A stretch of 28,473 nt of DNA from Aminidesulfovibrio sp040307135. GTDB lineage: Bacteria > Desulfobacterota > Desulfovibrionia > Desulfovibrionales > Desulfovibrionaceae. The notes beneath the pieces are model-generated. The model was given only the letters and a program-made list of their open reading frames with translations. It was not told the origin of the DNA and ran no database searches. Shown one piece after another: positions 14,407-21,338 of the stretch (positions within the stretch are counted from its first letter, which is position 1; each line of letters opens with the position of its first letter). The stretch is taken from the NCBI GenBank assembly GCA_040307135.1, contig JAWRKD010000030.1:1-28473 (forward strand), written 5' to 3'. Made by a program: the position numbers and the translations under genes.

Positions 14407-16875
14407 TCATGCGGGAACGTATCGCGTTGCGGGACCCTTGCCTTCCTTGCGCAGAACGCCCCGGGCCACCAGGTCCTGGAGATCGGCCTGGGCCGTGCGC
14501 GGGGCTACGTTCCCGGCCATTTCCTCATAGTCCGCGCGGCTGATGCGGCCCTTTTCGCGGATGCGCGGCAGGGCCGCGCGCTGGCGGGCGTTGAGGCCGC
14601 CGGTCTCGGTCTGGGGCCGGATCGGCGCGGAACCGGCCGCCGCGGGCGCGGGGCGCTCCCGCCGCAGGTCCAGGGGCAGGTCGCCGGCCTGCATGTCAAA
14701 GACCAGCTCCTCGGCCTGGAGCACGTGGTCCTCGGCCATGGCCACGGCCCGGGTGATGCAGTTCTTGAGTTCGCGCACGTTGCCGGGCCAGGCGTATTCC
14801 TTGAGCTTTTCCAGCGCCCCGCGGGAGAAGCCCAGGCCCGTCTTGTTCATGGCCGCCGAGGCCTCGTTGAGGAAGTAGTTGGCCAAAAGCGGGATGTCGA
14901 TGGGCCGGTTGCGCAGGGCCGGGGTGTGGATGGTGATGACCTTGAGCCGGTAGAGCAGGTCTTCGCGGAAGGAGCCGTCGCGCACCGCGCTCTCCAGGTC
15001 CGCGTTGGTGGCCGCGACGATCCGGGTGTTGAAGGGGATCTCCATGTCGCAGCCCAGGGGCTGGATGACCCGCGAGGACAGGGCTCGCAGCAGGGAAAGT
15101 TGGACCCTGGGCGAGGCCGTGCCGATCTCGTCCAGGAACAGGGTGCCGCCGTCCGCGGCCAGGAACGCGCCCTTGCGGTCGGTCTTGGCCTCGGTGAAGG
15201 CCCCCTTCACGTGGCCGAAGAGGATGTCCATGAGCAGGTTCTCGTCCAGGGAGCCGCAGTTGATGGACACGAACGGCCCCGTGCGGCGCATGCTCTGGTG
15301 GTGGATGGCGTTGGCCGTGAGTTCCTTGCCCGTGCCGGTCTCGCCCACCACGAGCACGTCGGCGTCCACGGCCGCGGCCTTGACGATCTGGCTCTTGAGG
15401 GCCTTCATGGCCGGGGACAGGCCTAGGATGTCCACGAACTTTTCGTGCTCGTCCTCGGTCCGCACGTCGAACTCCAGGGCCACCTTCTCCCGCTGGCGCA
15501 CGCTTTTCAGGAATTCGTCCTTGAGCCGCAGCTCGTTGTGCTGGGTGCGCAGGGACATGATGAGCCGGTTCACGGCCAGGCGCAGGTGCGTGGTCTCGCG
15601 GTCCGTGTCCGGCAGGTGGATCTCCCGCAGCTCGGGGCGGGCCAGGGATTCGTCCACGGCCTGGGCCAGCTCGCGCACGGGCTGCATGATCCCGCGGCAG
15701 AGCAGGTAGATGACCCCGGCCATGAGGAGCACGGCCACGCCCACCACGGCGAACAGGGCGTTGAACTGGCGGATCTCGGCGTTCAGGATGAGGCGGCTGC
15801 GGTCCGCGAAGACCACGCCGCCCAGGATCTGGGCCGGGCCGCCGGGCCGCTCTGTGAAGCGCACCGGGGCGAAGCCCATGAAGGTCTGGTCCGTGAGGTC
15901 CATGGTGGCTTCGTAGCGCGAGTCCACGTTGAACAGCCCGCGCTCGCCCTTCTGCGTCGTGGCCACGGCGTCCCAATAGATCGAGTGCTCGGGGAAGGGC
16001 CGGAAGGCTTGGTCCAGGCCGAACTTGCCGTGGTCGCCCTCGAAGCCCACGCGGGCGTTGTCCGTGGACAACAGCTTGTCCACGCTCTCCAGGTTCTCGG
16101 ACTGGAAGAGGATCCAGCCGTGGTCGTCGAAGAAGTAGGCCAGGCGGCGTTCGGAGGTGCGCGGAAAGGCGTACAGGGGCGAGGCCGGGGAGGTGATGAG
16201 CGAGAGCACGTCGCGCAGGCGGCGGGCGTCCAGGGAGAGGATGAGCAGGCCGCGGCGGTGGCCGTCCTGGTCAAAGGCCGGGGTGGCCAGGCGCAGGACC
16301 ACGGTGTTGGGGGCGAAGATCTCCCGGCCGCCGATGCGCGGGTAGGTCACGGTCATGAACTCGGACAGGGACACGGCGCCGGGCTCCAGGCCCCGGGCCT
16401 TTTCCGCGCTGGCCGCCAGGGCGGGCCGGGCGTGCTCCGTGGCCTCCGGGGGCAGGGAGACGATCTCGGCGTCGTTGTCCGCGAAGCCGAGCATTTCGTT
16501 GCCGCCCTCGGGCAGGAAGACCAGCTCGCGGTAGCGGCGCGCGCCGAATTCGCGCTTGGTCACGAGGAAACGCTCCAGATCGGCGGCGTCCAGGGGGCCG
16601 CGGGAGAGGACCAGCAGATCCTCCTTGGCCCGGTTGAGCACCATCTCCATGTTGTGGGCCATGTGCAGGACCTGGATCCGCACGGTCCGCTCCAGGGCCG
16701 TGTTGATGTAGTGGGACGAGATCAGGTTGACCACATAACCGGCAAGGATCGTGAGCAGAATAATCGAAGGAATGAGCGCGGCCATGAGCTTGCGCTGGAT
16801 GTGCCAGGTGCGCACGGGGCGCATGTGCAGCCAGGAGAGGCTGCTGCCTGAGGGCAGGGGATTGAAGGGACACAT
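14407..16875 (-). CDS. Membrane-bound sigma-54 activator: periplasmic sensor, AAA+ domain with GAFTEA loop, winged-helix C-terminus
   Basis: An 822-residue one-component regulator. TM1 (31-51), a large periplasmic sensor (52-371, dCACHE-like by size and position), TM2 (372-393), a HAMP-like linker (394-450), a sigma-54 AAA+ domain (about 483-715) and a DNA-binding tail. Walker A GETGTGKE (511-518), Walker B LFLDEIG (579-585), the arginine-finger segment FREDLLYRL (637-643) and WPGNVREL (696-703) are canonical. The sigma-54 contact loop reads GAFTEA (558-563) instead of GAFTGA. In place of a Fis helix-turn-helix, residues 760-822 form a winged helix like that at the end of some Fic-type proteins (LNARQRAALPRIREKGRIS...). 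GTG/ATG choices upstream are rejected since AGGAGG sits four bases before the ATG at 16875. It faces the TSUP operon and its sigma-54 promoter, its likely target. Confidence 0.93.
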   Translation of the reverse strand: MCPFNPLPSGSSLSWLHMRPVRTWHIQRKLMAALIPSIILLTILAGYVVNLISSHYINTALERTVRIQVLHMAHNMEMVLNRAKEDLLVLSRGPLDAADLERFLVTKREFGARRYRELVFLPEGGNEMLGFADNDAEIVSLPPEATEHARPALAASAEKARGLEPGAVSLSEFMTVTYPRIGGREIFAPNTVVLRLATPAFDQDGHRRGLLILSLDARRLRDVLSLITSPASPLYAFPRTSERRLAYFFDDHGWILFQSENLESVDKLLSTDNARVGFEGDHGKFGLDQAFRPFPEHSIYWDAVATTQKGERGLFNVDSRYEATMDLTDQTFMGFAPVRFTERPGGPAQILGGVVFADRSRLILNAEIRQFNALFAVVGVAVLLMAGVIYLLCRGIMQPVRELAQAVDESLARPELREIHLPDTDRETTHLRLAVNRLIMSLRTQHNELRLKDEFLKSVRQREKVALEFDVRTEDEHEKFVDILGLSPAMKALKSQIVKAAAVDADVLVVGETGTGKELTANAIHHQSMRRTGPFVSINCGSLDENLLMDILFGHVKGAFTEAKTDRKGAFLAADGGTLFLDEIGTASPRVQLSLLRALSSRVIQPLGCDMEIPFNTRIVAATNADLESAVRDGSFREDLLYRLKVITIHTPALRNRPIDIPLLANYFLNEASAAMNKTGLGFSRGALEKLKEYAWPGNVRELKNCITRAVAMAEDHVLQAEELVFDMQAGDLPLDLRRERPAPAAAGSAPIRPQTETGGLNARQRAALPRIREKGRISRADYEEMAGNVAPRTAQADLQDLVARGVLRKEGKGPATRYVPA

Positions 16876-16953
16876 GGGGCCTCCTGCGCGATCGGCCGGG
16901 GTGGAGGGGCACGGCCAGGGTCCGGCCCCTGTCTGCACAATTAGCACGGGCTA

Positions 16954-17026
16954 AAATTTCGCGCAAGGGCGGGGAGTGATCTGACATGCGCGATATTTCA
17001 CCTTTTATTTCAAATTATTACGCGCG
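16954..17026 (+). promoter_or_regulatory. Candidate upstream activator sites between the sigma-54 activator and the TSUP operon
   Basis: Three related elements: AAATTTCGCGC (16954-16964), its inverted copy GCGCGATATTT (16988-16998, 10/11 complementary) and AAATTATTACGCGC (17012-17025). They lie about 30-105 bp upstream of the -24 box, the usual location for activator sites at sigma-54 promoters. Which subset is bound is unknown. Confidence 0.5.
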
Positions 17027-17055
17027 AAGCCCGGGGGCTGGCACGCTTGTTCCGC

Positions 17056-17073
17056 TTGGCACAAGCCTTGCTA
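17056..17073 (+). promoter_or_regulatory. Sigma-54 (-24/-12) promoter of the TSUP operon
   Basis: TTGGCACAAGCCTTGCTA matches the TGGCAC-N5-TTGC consensus fully; the invariant GG (17058-17059) and GC (17070-17071) are ten bases apart. Transcription should start near 17083, leaving a leader of about 120 nt before the first gene. Confidence 0.93.
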
Positions 17074-17204
17074 ATATGAAACGCGCAGGCTGCGAATGCG
17101 GTGGGCAAACGCGCAGAGCCGGCCTGCGCCGGAGACGGCTGGAGGAAGAGGGAATGAACGGCAAGAACCCCATGGCGGAACGTACGACGGAAGGAGGAAG
17201 CGGT

Positions 17205-17498
17205 ATGCGGAAATTGTGGAAGACCCTGGTTGCCCTGCCCGCGGCCCTGCTGGCCCTGTGCGGCACGGCCCTGGCCGCCGGCGGCGGCGCGTCGCCGGTC
17301 GTCATCGTCTCGGACACCCGGGACCTCACCGGCATCCTGGCCTGGTGGTCCCACCTGTATAATGAAAGCCACCTCCAGTTCACGATCTTGACCGTGATCC
17401 TGATCCCGGTCCTGGGCATGACCCTGGGCCTGCTCACGGACCTGGTCATGAAGAACATCGGCATCGACCTGAGCAAGCGGGACGTGGCGGAACACTAG
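17205..17498 (+). CDS. Small membrane protein of unknown function, first gene of the TSUP operon
   Basis: A 97-residue protein. Residues 1-24 look like a signal peptide ending TALA-A, followed by a short Gly-rich and hydrophilic segment (VVIVSDTRDLTG, WWSHLYNES) and one transmembrane helix (about 58-80, FTILTVILIPVLGMTLGLLTDLV), then a charged tail. The predicted topology is periplasmic N-terminal part and cytoplasmic C-terminus. The ATG at 17205 is preferred because AAGGAGG lies nine bases upstream and it begins the signal sequence; an in-frame ATG at 17154 would put 17 polar residues in front of it. The stop is 54 bp before the TSUP gene. No family recognised; a TSUP accessory subunit is a guess from position. 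Confidence 0.8.
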   Translation: MRKLWKTLVALPAALLALCGTALAAGGGASPVVIVSDTRDLTGILAWWSHLYNESHLQFTILTVILIPVLGMTLGLLTDLVMKNIGIDLSKRDVAEH

Positions 17499-17552
17499 CC
17501 GCGCGACGGCTGGAAAGAGCGTGACGGAAACGACGTAACGCGGAGGATCACC

Positions 17553-18608
17553 ATGGATTGGATGTACATGCTCATGCCCATCGCGGGCGTGAAAATATTC
17601 TGGCCCGGCCTCATCATTCTCGGACTCGGCATGGGCATCATCGGCGGCTTCTTCGGCATGGGCGGCGCGTGGATGATCACGCCCGGCCTGAACATCCTGG
17701 GCTTTCCCATGGCCTTCGCCGTGGGCACGGACATCGCCCACATGGCGGGCAAGTCCCTCATCTCCACGCTGCGGCACGGCAAGTTCGGCAACGTGGACTA
17801 TAAGCTCGGCTTCATCATGATCATCGGCACCGTGGTCGGCATGGAGTTGGGGGCCCAGATGCTCATGTGGCTGGAACGCCTGGGCAACATCGACCTGGTG
17901 GTGCGCCTGATCTACGTGGCCCTGCTCGTCTTCATCACCTGGATGGTCTTCAGCGACGTGCAGAAGCGCAAGGCCAAGGACCGCGCCGCTCTGGCCGCGG
18001 GCAAGGAGCTGGATAAGCACGCCGTGGGCCTCGAGTGGCACAAGACCCTGCACAAGATCAAGATCCCGCCCATGGTGCACCTGAACGTGGCCGGCATCTA
18101 TTGCTCCATGTGGCTGCCGATCTTCGTGAGTTTCCTCACGGGCTGGCTGGCCGGCATCCTGGGCATCGGCGGCGGCCTCATCCGCATGCCCTCGCTCATC
18201 TACCTCCTGGGCTGCCCGACCCACGTGGCCGTGGGCACGGACCTCTTCGAGGTCATGATCTCCGGCCTGTACGGCGCGGCGACCTTCACCTACAAGGGCC
18301 GCACCGAGCTCGTGGCCGCCATCATCATGCTCTGCGGCGCGGCCATCGGCGCCCAGATCGGCACCGTGGCCACCAAGTACATCAAGGGCTACGGCATCCG
18401 CATCGCCTTTGGCTGGGCCGTCATCGGCTGCCTCGTCTCCATCATCCTGAAGCTCATCGGCGGCTGGATCCCCAGCGTGAAGAGCCTCTGCAACGATGGG
18501 GCCACCGTGGTGGTGCTCGGCACGGTCACCGCCCTGGCCGTCGTGATCTTCCTCGGGATGGTCAAGGGCGCGGCCAAGGAAATCGCCGACAAGAAGGCCG
18601 CGGCCTAG
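17553..18608 (+). CDS. TSUP (TauE/SafE) family membrane permease
   Basis: A 351-residue polytopic inner-membrane protein with the internal duplication that defines the family. The first repeat has GIIGGFFGMGGAWMITPGL (about 27-45) and AFAVGTDIAHM; the second has GILGIGGGLIRMPSLIYLLG (about 203-222) and VAVGTDLFEVM. About eight transmembrane helices are evident, with a long basic cytoplasmic loop (about 130-165) between the halves. TSUP proteins move sulfite, sulfonates, sulfoacetate or related anions. The GGAGGATCACC ribosome site precedes the ATG. It is the only recognisable transporter in the sigma-54 operon, so its substrate is probably the signal sensed by the divergent activator, or a derivative of it. 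Direction of transport cannot be told. Confidence 0.93.
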   Translation: MDWMYMLMPIAGVKIFWPGLIILGLGMGIIGGFFGMGGAWMITPGLNILGFPMAFAVGTDIAHMAGKSLISTLRHGKFGNVDYKLGFIMIIGTVVGMELGAQMLMWLERLGNIDLVVRLIYVALLVFITWMVFSDVQKRKAKDRAALAAGKELDKHAVGLEWHKTLHKIKIPPMVHLNVAGIYCSMWLPIFVSFLTGWLAGILGIGGGLIRMPSLIYLLGCPTHVAVGTDLFEVMISGLYGAATFTYKGRTELVAAIIMLCGAAIGAQIGTVATKYIKGYGIRIAFGWAVIGCLVSIILKLIGGWIPSVKSLCNDGATVVVLGTVTALAVVIFLGMVKGAAKEIADKKAAA

Positions 18609-18641
18609 CCCGTGTGCGCCGGAACGAAAGGAGAACATGAT

Positions 18642-19241
18642 ATGAACATGAAAAGAGCGTGGCTCGCGATCCTGGTCCTGGCGGCCTTCGCCCTGGCCGG
18701 CTGCAACAACGAATACGGCAAGGTGCTCCAGGGCAAGGTCATCAAGTACGACAAGGACAAGAAGACCGTGTCCCTGATTCTCGAAAGTGAACACCACTTC
18801 GGCACCGAGAACCAGGTCTTCGACAAGCTGCCGCCCGTGACCTACGCCCTGCCCACGGATCCCGCCGAGATGGGGCCCGAGCCCAAGGCCGGCATGCGCA
18901 TGCTTCTGGACCCGGAGACCGACAAGCTCGTGTACTACGACGAGGCTTCCGGTTCCCTGAAGACCGTGCAGTTCCCGGTGCTGGACAAGCAGAAGAACGT
19001 GGCCAAGGACGACCCGCGGGTGAAGGACAAGAAGTTCCCGATCGTGGACAAGGACAAGAAGTCCCTGACGGTCTATTCCAGCCGCTGGAAGACCCTGGTC
19101 ACCCTGAGCCTGCCGGACGATGCCCTGGCCCTGCCTGCGGACACCTGGGAATCCGGCGACATCGTGCGCATCTACTATAAGGAAGAGGGCAAGGCCCTGC
19201 GCTTCATGAACGTGAGCAAGACGGACATCTTCAAGAAGTAA
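18642..19241 (+). CDS. Lipoprotein of unknown function in the TSUP operon
   Basis: A 199-residue lipoprotein: signal peptide with lipobox ALAG-C21, then a highly charged body rich in Lys and Asp. Several segments share a beta-strand pattern with K/D turns (GKVIKYDKDKKTVSLIL, PIVDKDKKSLTVYSSRW, GDIVRIYYKEEGKALRFMNVSKTD), suggesting two or three related beta units. It may belong to a lipoprotein family restricted to Desulfovibrio relatives (DUF4881 comes to mind, unverified). The ATG at 18642 follows GGAGAACATGAT, giving the typical MNMKR signal start; an earlier in-frame start has no such site. It lies 33 bp after the TSUP gene. A periplasmic binding or sensing role for the transported anion is conceivable but not shown. 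Confidence 0.82.
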   Translation: MNMKRAWLAILVLAAFALAGCNNEYGKVLQGKVIKYDKDKKTVSLILESEHHFGTENQVFDKLPPVTYALPTDPAEMGPEPKAGMRMLLDPETDKLVYYDEASGSLKTVQFPVLDKQKNVAKDDPRVKDKKFPIVDKDKKSLTVYSSRWKTLVTLSLPDDALALPADTWESGDIVRIYYKEEGKALRFMNVSKTDIFKK

Positions 19242-19250
19242 GCCCCTACC

Positions 19251-19315
19251 GGGCCTGGATCTCCAGGCCCTTCGCCCCCACGGGGCCGGCCCGAACCCCC
19301 AAGCGGGCCGGTCCC
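19251..19315 (+). other. Two GC-rich hairpins in the gap between operon genes
   Basis: GGGCCTGG/CCAGGCCC (19251-19270, ATCT loop) and GGGGCCGGCCCG (19282-19293) / CGGGCCGGTCCC (19304-19315) sit in the 105-bp spacer after the lipoprotein gene. Neither has a T-tract, so partial attenuation or message processing is more likely than termination. Confidence 0.5.
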
Positions 19316-19355
19316 AACCGGAGCGGAGAGCCCGAGAAAACAAAGGATGGAAGTC

Positions 19356-19592
19356 ATGGCAGAGCACAGCTCCCTCAAGCTGAGCCAGAAGCTCATCGTC
19401 ATCGCGGCGGATGTCGTGGTCCTGGCGGCGGTCTGTTTCGGCATGTACCGCGCCTCCCTGAACCCGGACGAACTCACCCGGGCCTTCCTGACCGGTTTTC
19501 TGCCCCTGGCCCTGCCCACCGTGGTGGCGGCCGTGGTGGGAATCCGCCTGCTGCGCGATCGCAAGGCCCCCCAGGACCAGGCCCAGCCGTGA
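19356..19592 (+). CDS. Small two-helix membrane protein of unknown function
   Basis: A 78-residue protein with two predicted transmembrane helices (about 12-30 and 45-66), a short loop with NPDELTRA between them and a polar C-terminal tail. Both termini are probably cytoplasmic. The ATG at 19356 (MAEHSS) is chosen over the ATG nine bases earlier because AAGGA then sits at normal spacing. Its TGA stop overlaps the GTG start of the next gene (shared GTGA, 19589-19592), so the two are translationally coupled and may form a complex. No family recognised. Confidence 0.75.
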   Translation: MAEHSSLKLSQKLIVIAADVVVLAAVCFGMYRASLNPDELTRAFLTGFLPLALPTVVAAVVGIRLLRDRKAPQDQAQP

Positions 19593-20392
19593 GCGCCGCA
19601 GCCAGCATCCTGGGTCTGCGCCGCCAGGTGGGCCGCGTGGGCGGGGTCCTGCTGGCCCTGGCCCTGCTCCTGCTCCTGGACGGCATGAGTTCCGGCCTGC
19701 GCCAGGACGCGGGCACCTTCCGCTGCCTGCCAGGCCAGAGCGCGGCCATCTCGGCCAATGTGCCCGTGTACGTGGATTCCCCGGACAAGGTCATGGTCCA
19801 GAGCGCCGGGCCGGGCATCCGCCTGCGCGTGGACCAGGTCATGCCCGGGTACTGGATGGGCGGCCGCCTGTTCGCCGGTGCCATCGAGGTGGGGCCGCAG
19901 GCCGCTCCCGGGGACCAGCCGCTGGTGCTCACCTTCCCGCCGGACGACAAGGGCAAGGTCTATACCCTGGCCTACACCGTGCGGGTCTATGCGGACGCCG
20001 CGGCCATGCGCGCGGATTCGCCCTACTACACCGAACGCATTCTGGGGATTCCCCCCTACCTGCCGGCCGGGATCCTGGCCGGGCTGGGCCTGGTCTGCCT
20101 GGGCCTGGTCTTTCTCCTGTCCGTGCGCCTGGAATCCCGCCTGGCCGCCGAGGGCATGGCCGAGGTGTACAAGTTCCGCCGCCTGCCCGAGGGCCTGGAG
20201 CTGGAATTCGCCCTGGGCCTCCGCCACGGCCTGAACCCAGGGGACCAGGTCCGGGTCCTGGCCGCCAACCTGCTGGACGTGGGGCCGGCCACGGTGGTGG
20301 AGGTGCGCGAGAACGCGGCCACGGCCTCGGCCTCGCCGCTCTTGCAGGCGGGTCCGGACAGCTTCGTGCGCCTGGTCCAGGCCGCGCCATAG
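19589..20392 (+). CDS. Bitopic membrane protein with periplasmic beta domain, unknown function
   Basis: A 267-residue protein starting with GTG. TM1 is at about 18-32, a periplasmic domain of beta-sandwich character at about 40-150 (AISANVPVYVDSPDKVMVQSAG, QPLVLTFPPDD, YTLAYTVRVYAD), TM2 at about 157-179 and a cytoplasmic domain at about 185-267 (GLELEFALGLRHGLNPGDQVRVLAANL), which ends ten bases before the intergenic region with the operon terminator. No enzyme motif or named family was recognised. It is coupled to the small two-helix protein before it. The arrangement of an outside domain joined to an inside domain suggests coupling of a periplasmic event to a cytoplasmic one, but this is only inference. 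Confidence 0.78.
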   Translation: MSAAASILGLRRQVGRVGGVLLALALLLLLDGMSSGLRQDAGTFRCLPGQSAAISANVPVYVDSPDKVMVQSAGPGIRLRVDQVMPGYWMGGRLFAGAIEVGPQAAPGDQPLVLTFPPDDKGKVYTLAYTVRVYADAAAMRADSPYYTERILGIPPYLPAGILAGLGLVCLGLVFLLSVRLESRLAAEGMAEVYKFRRLPEGLELEFALGLRHGLNPGDQVRVLAANLLDVGPATVVEVRENAATASASPLLQAGPDSFVRLVQAAP

Positions 20393-20450
20393 TTCCCCTC
20401 ACTCTGTCCGGGGGAAGAGGGAGCCCGCGGACGGAGCGCTTCCATCCAAA

Positions 20451-20485
20451 GGCCGGCCGGGCGCCATCCCGGCCGGCCGTATTTT
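20451..20485 (+). terminator. Intrinsic terminator of the sigma-54 operon
   Basis: A perfect 11-bp stem GGCCGGCCGGG (20451-20461) / CCCGGCCGGCC (20468-20478), six-base loop, then GTATTTT. It separates the TSUP operon from the ATP synthase promoter. Confidence 0.85.
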
Positions 20486-20572
20486 CTGGGTCCGGACAGG
20501 GAGCCGGGAAATCGAGGTTTTTTGGCGGCCGTCCTTGACGGGAAAAGGGACGCTATGGTACGTCTCGCCCAC

Positions 20573-20590
20573 TTGTGAACGATTGCACGA
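20573..20590 (+). promoter_or_regulatory. Candidate Rex operator in front of the F0 ATP synthase operon
   Basis: TTGTGAACGATTGCACGA fits the Rex palindrome TTGTGAA-N4-TTCACAA: the left half is perfect and the right half matches 5/7. It overlaps the -35 hexamer at 20583-20588, so bound Rex would block polymerase. The rex gene itself lies at the end of the same cluster. Confidence 0.75.
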
Positions 20591-20611
20591 ACCGTCGCTT
20601 TGCGCTATGGT
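20583..20611 (+). promoter_or_regulatory. Sigma-70 promoter of the atpZ-atpI-atpB-atpE operon
   Basis: TTGCAC (20583-20588), exactly 17 bases, TATGGT (20606-20611). The start would lie near 20618. This excludes the in-frame ATG at 20607 as the start of atpZ because it sits inside the -10 box. Confidence 0.6.
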
Positions 20612-20660
20612 CCCCGGCAGCGCAGCGGGATCACTGGTGCGCGAGGAACGGTGTGGGCTT

Positions 20661-20936
20661 TTGAAGCTGGATTTCCTGAAAGACGCCGGGGGTCTGCTGT
20701 CCACGGCGGGCACCATGGGGCTGCACCTGGTTTCGGGCACCATCGTGGGCGCGGGGCTGGGCTGGTTCCTTGACAGATGGCTGGACACCAAGCCGTGGCT
20801 GTTCCTGATCATGCTGGTTCTTGGCATCGTCGCCGGGTTCATGAACGTGTACCGCGACGCCAAGAGGCTCATGGAGGAAGACCGGAGGGAGCGCCAGGGG
20901 AGTGCTGGAGATGCGGGCCATGATCCGAAGCCTTGA
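20661..20936 (+). CDS. atpZ: AtpZ/AtpI-type F0 accessory membrane protein
   Basis: A 91-residue protein with two transmembrane helices (GLHLVSGTIVGAGLGWFLDRWL and PWLFLIMLVLGIVAGFMNVYR), the standard AtpZ signature, and a charged tail. It helps F0 assembly or Mg2+/Ca2+ handling for the ATP synthase in the families studied. The start is uncertain: TTG at 20661 gives MKLDFLKDAGGLLS and has GAGGAA 12 bases upstream; GTG at 20637 is the main alternative. An ATG at 20607 lies within the probable -10 box and is rejected. The 3' end overlaps the next gene. It is the first gene of the F0 cluster. Confidence 0.85.
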   Translation: MKLDFLKDAGGLLSTAGTMGLHLVSGTIVGAGLGWFLDRWLDTKPWLFLIMLVLGIVAGFMNVYRDAKRLMEEDRRERQGSAGDAGHDPKP

Positions 20937-21333
20937 CCGGTTTCTGGCCGCCCGCGGTTTCGACAACCCCGACACCCGGCGGCTGGTGCGCATCGAGATC
21001 CTGACCACCGCCGCCGCGGCGATCCTGGCGGTGGCGGGCACGGGATTTTCGGCCTGGGGTTTTTCCTGCGCCGCCGGGGCTGGCCTGATGCTCTTCAATT
21101 TCTGGCATCTGGCCAAGGCGGCGAAGCAGTTGATGCATGTGCGCAAGGGGGGCGCCACCTCCCTGGTGCTTCGGTTTTACGGGCGGCTCATCCTCACCGG
21201 GGTGGTGATCGCCGTTTTGGTGGGTTGGCTTGACGCGCCCGTGACCGGGCTTCTGACAGGACTCTCAACCGTGCTCGTGGGGGCGGCCGTGTGGGGCTTC
21301 ACGGGTTCGGGGCACAAAGCGAAGGAGGCGTAA
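20911..21333 (+). CDS. atpI: ATP synthase subunit I (AtpI-like)
   Basis: A 140-residue membrane protein with four predicted helices (about 35-50, 55-72, 95-112, 118-135) that is thought to act as chaperone for c-ring assembly. The pattern LMLFNFWHLAKAAKQLMH followed by LRFYGRLILTGVVIAVLVGWLDAPVTGLLTGLSTVLVGAAVWG is that of AtpI-like proteins encoded before atpB. Its start overlaps the end of atpZ by 26 bp; ATG at 20911 has GGGAG upstream, while ATG at 20920 and GTG at 20902 remain possible. It ends five bases before the atpB start, so coupling is likely. Confidence 0.85.
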   Translation: MRAMIRSLDRFLAARGFDNPDTRRLVRIEILTTAAAAILAVAGTGFSAWGFSCAAGAGLMLFNFWHLAKAAKQLMHVRKGGATSLVLRFYGRLILTGVVIAVLVGWLDAPVTGLLTGLSTVLVGAAVWGFTGSGHKAKEA

Positions 21334-21338
21334 GGGGT

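Noticed and set aside
16986..17204. An upstream ATG extending the 97-residue protein by 73 residues
   Set aside because: It would start before the sigma-54 promoter's transcription start and would bury the signal peptide.
20534..20558. TTGACG and TATGGT pair before the atp operon
   Set aside because: The boxes are only 13 bases apart; the TTGCAC-N17-TATGGT pair further on has correct spacing.
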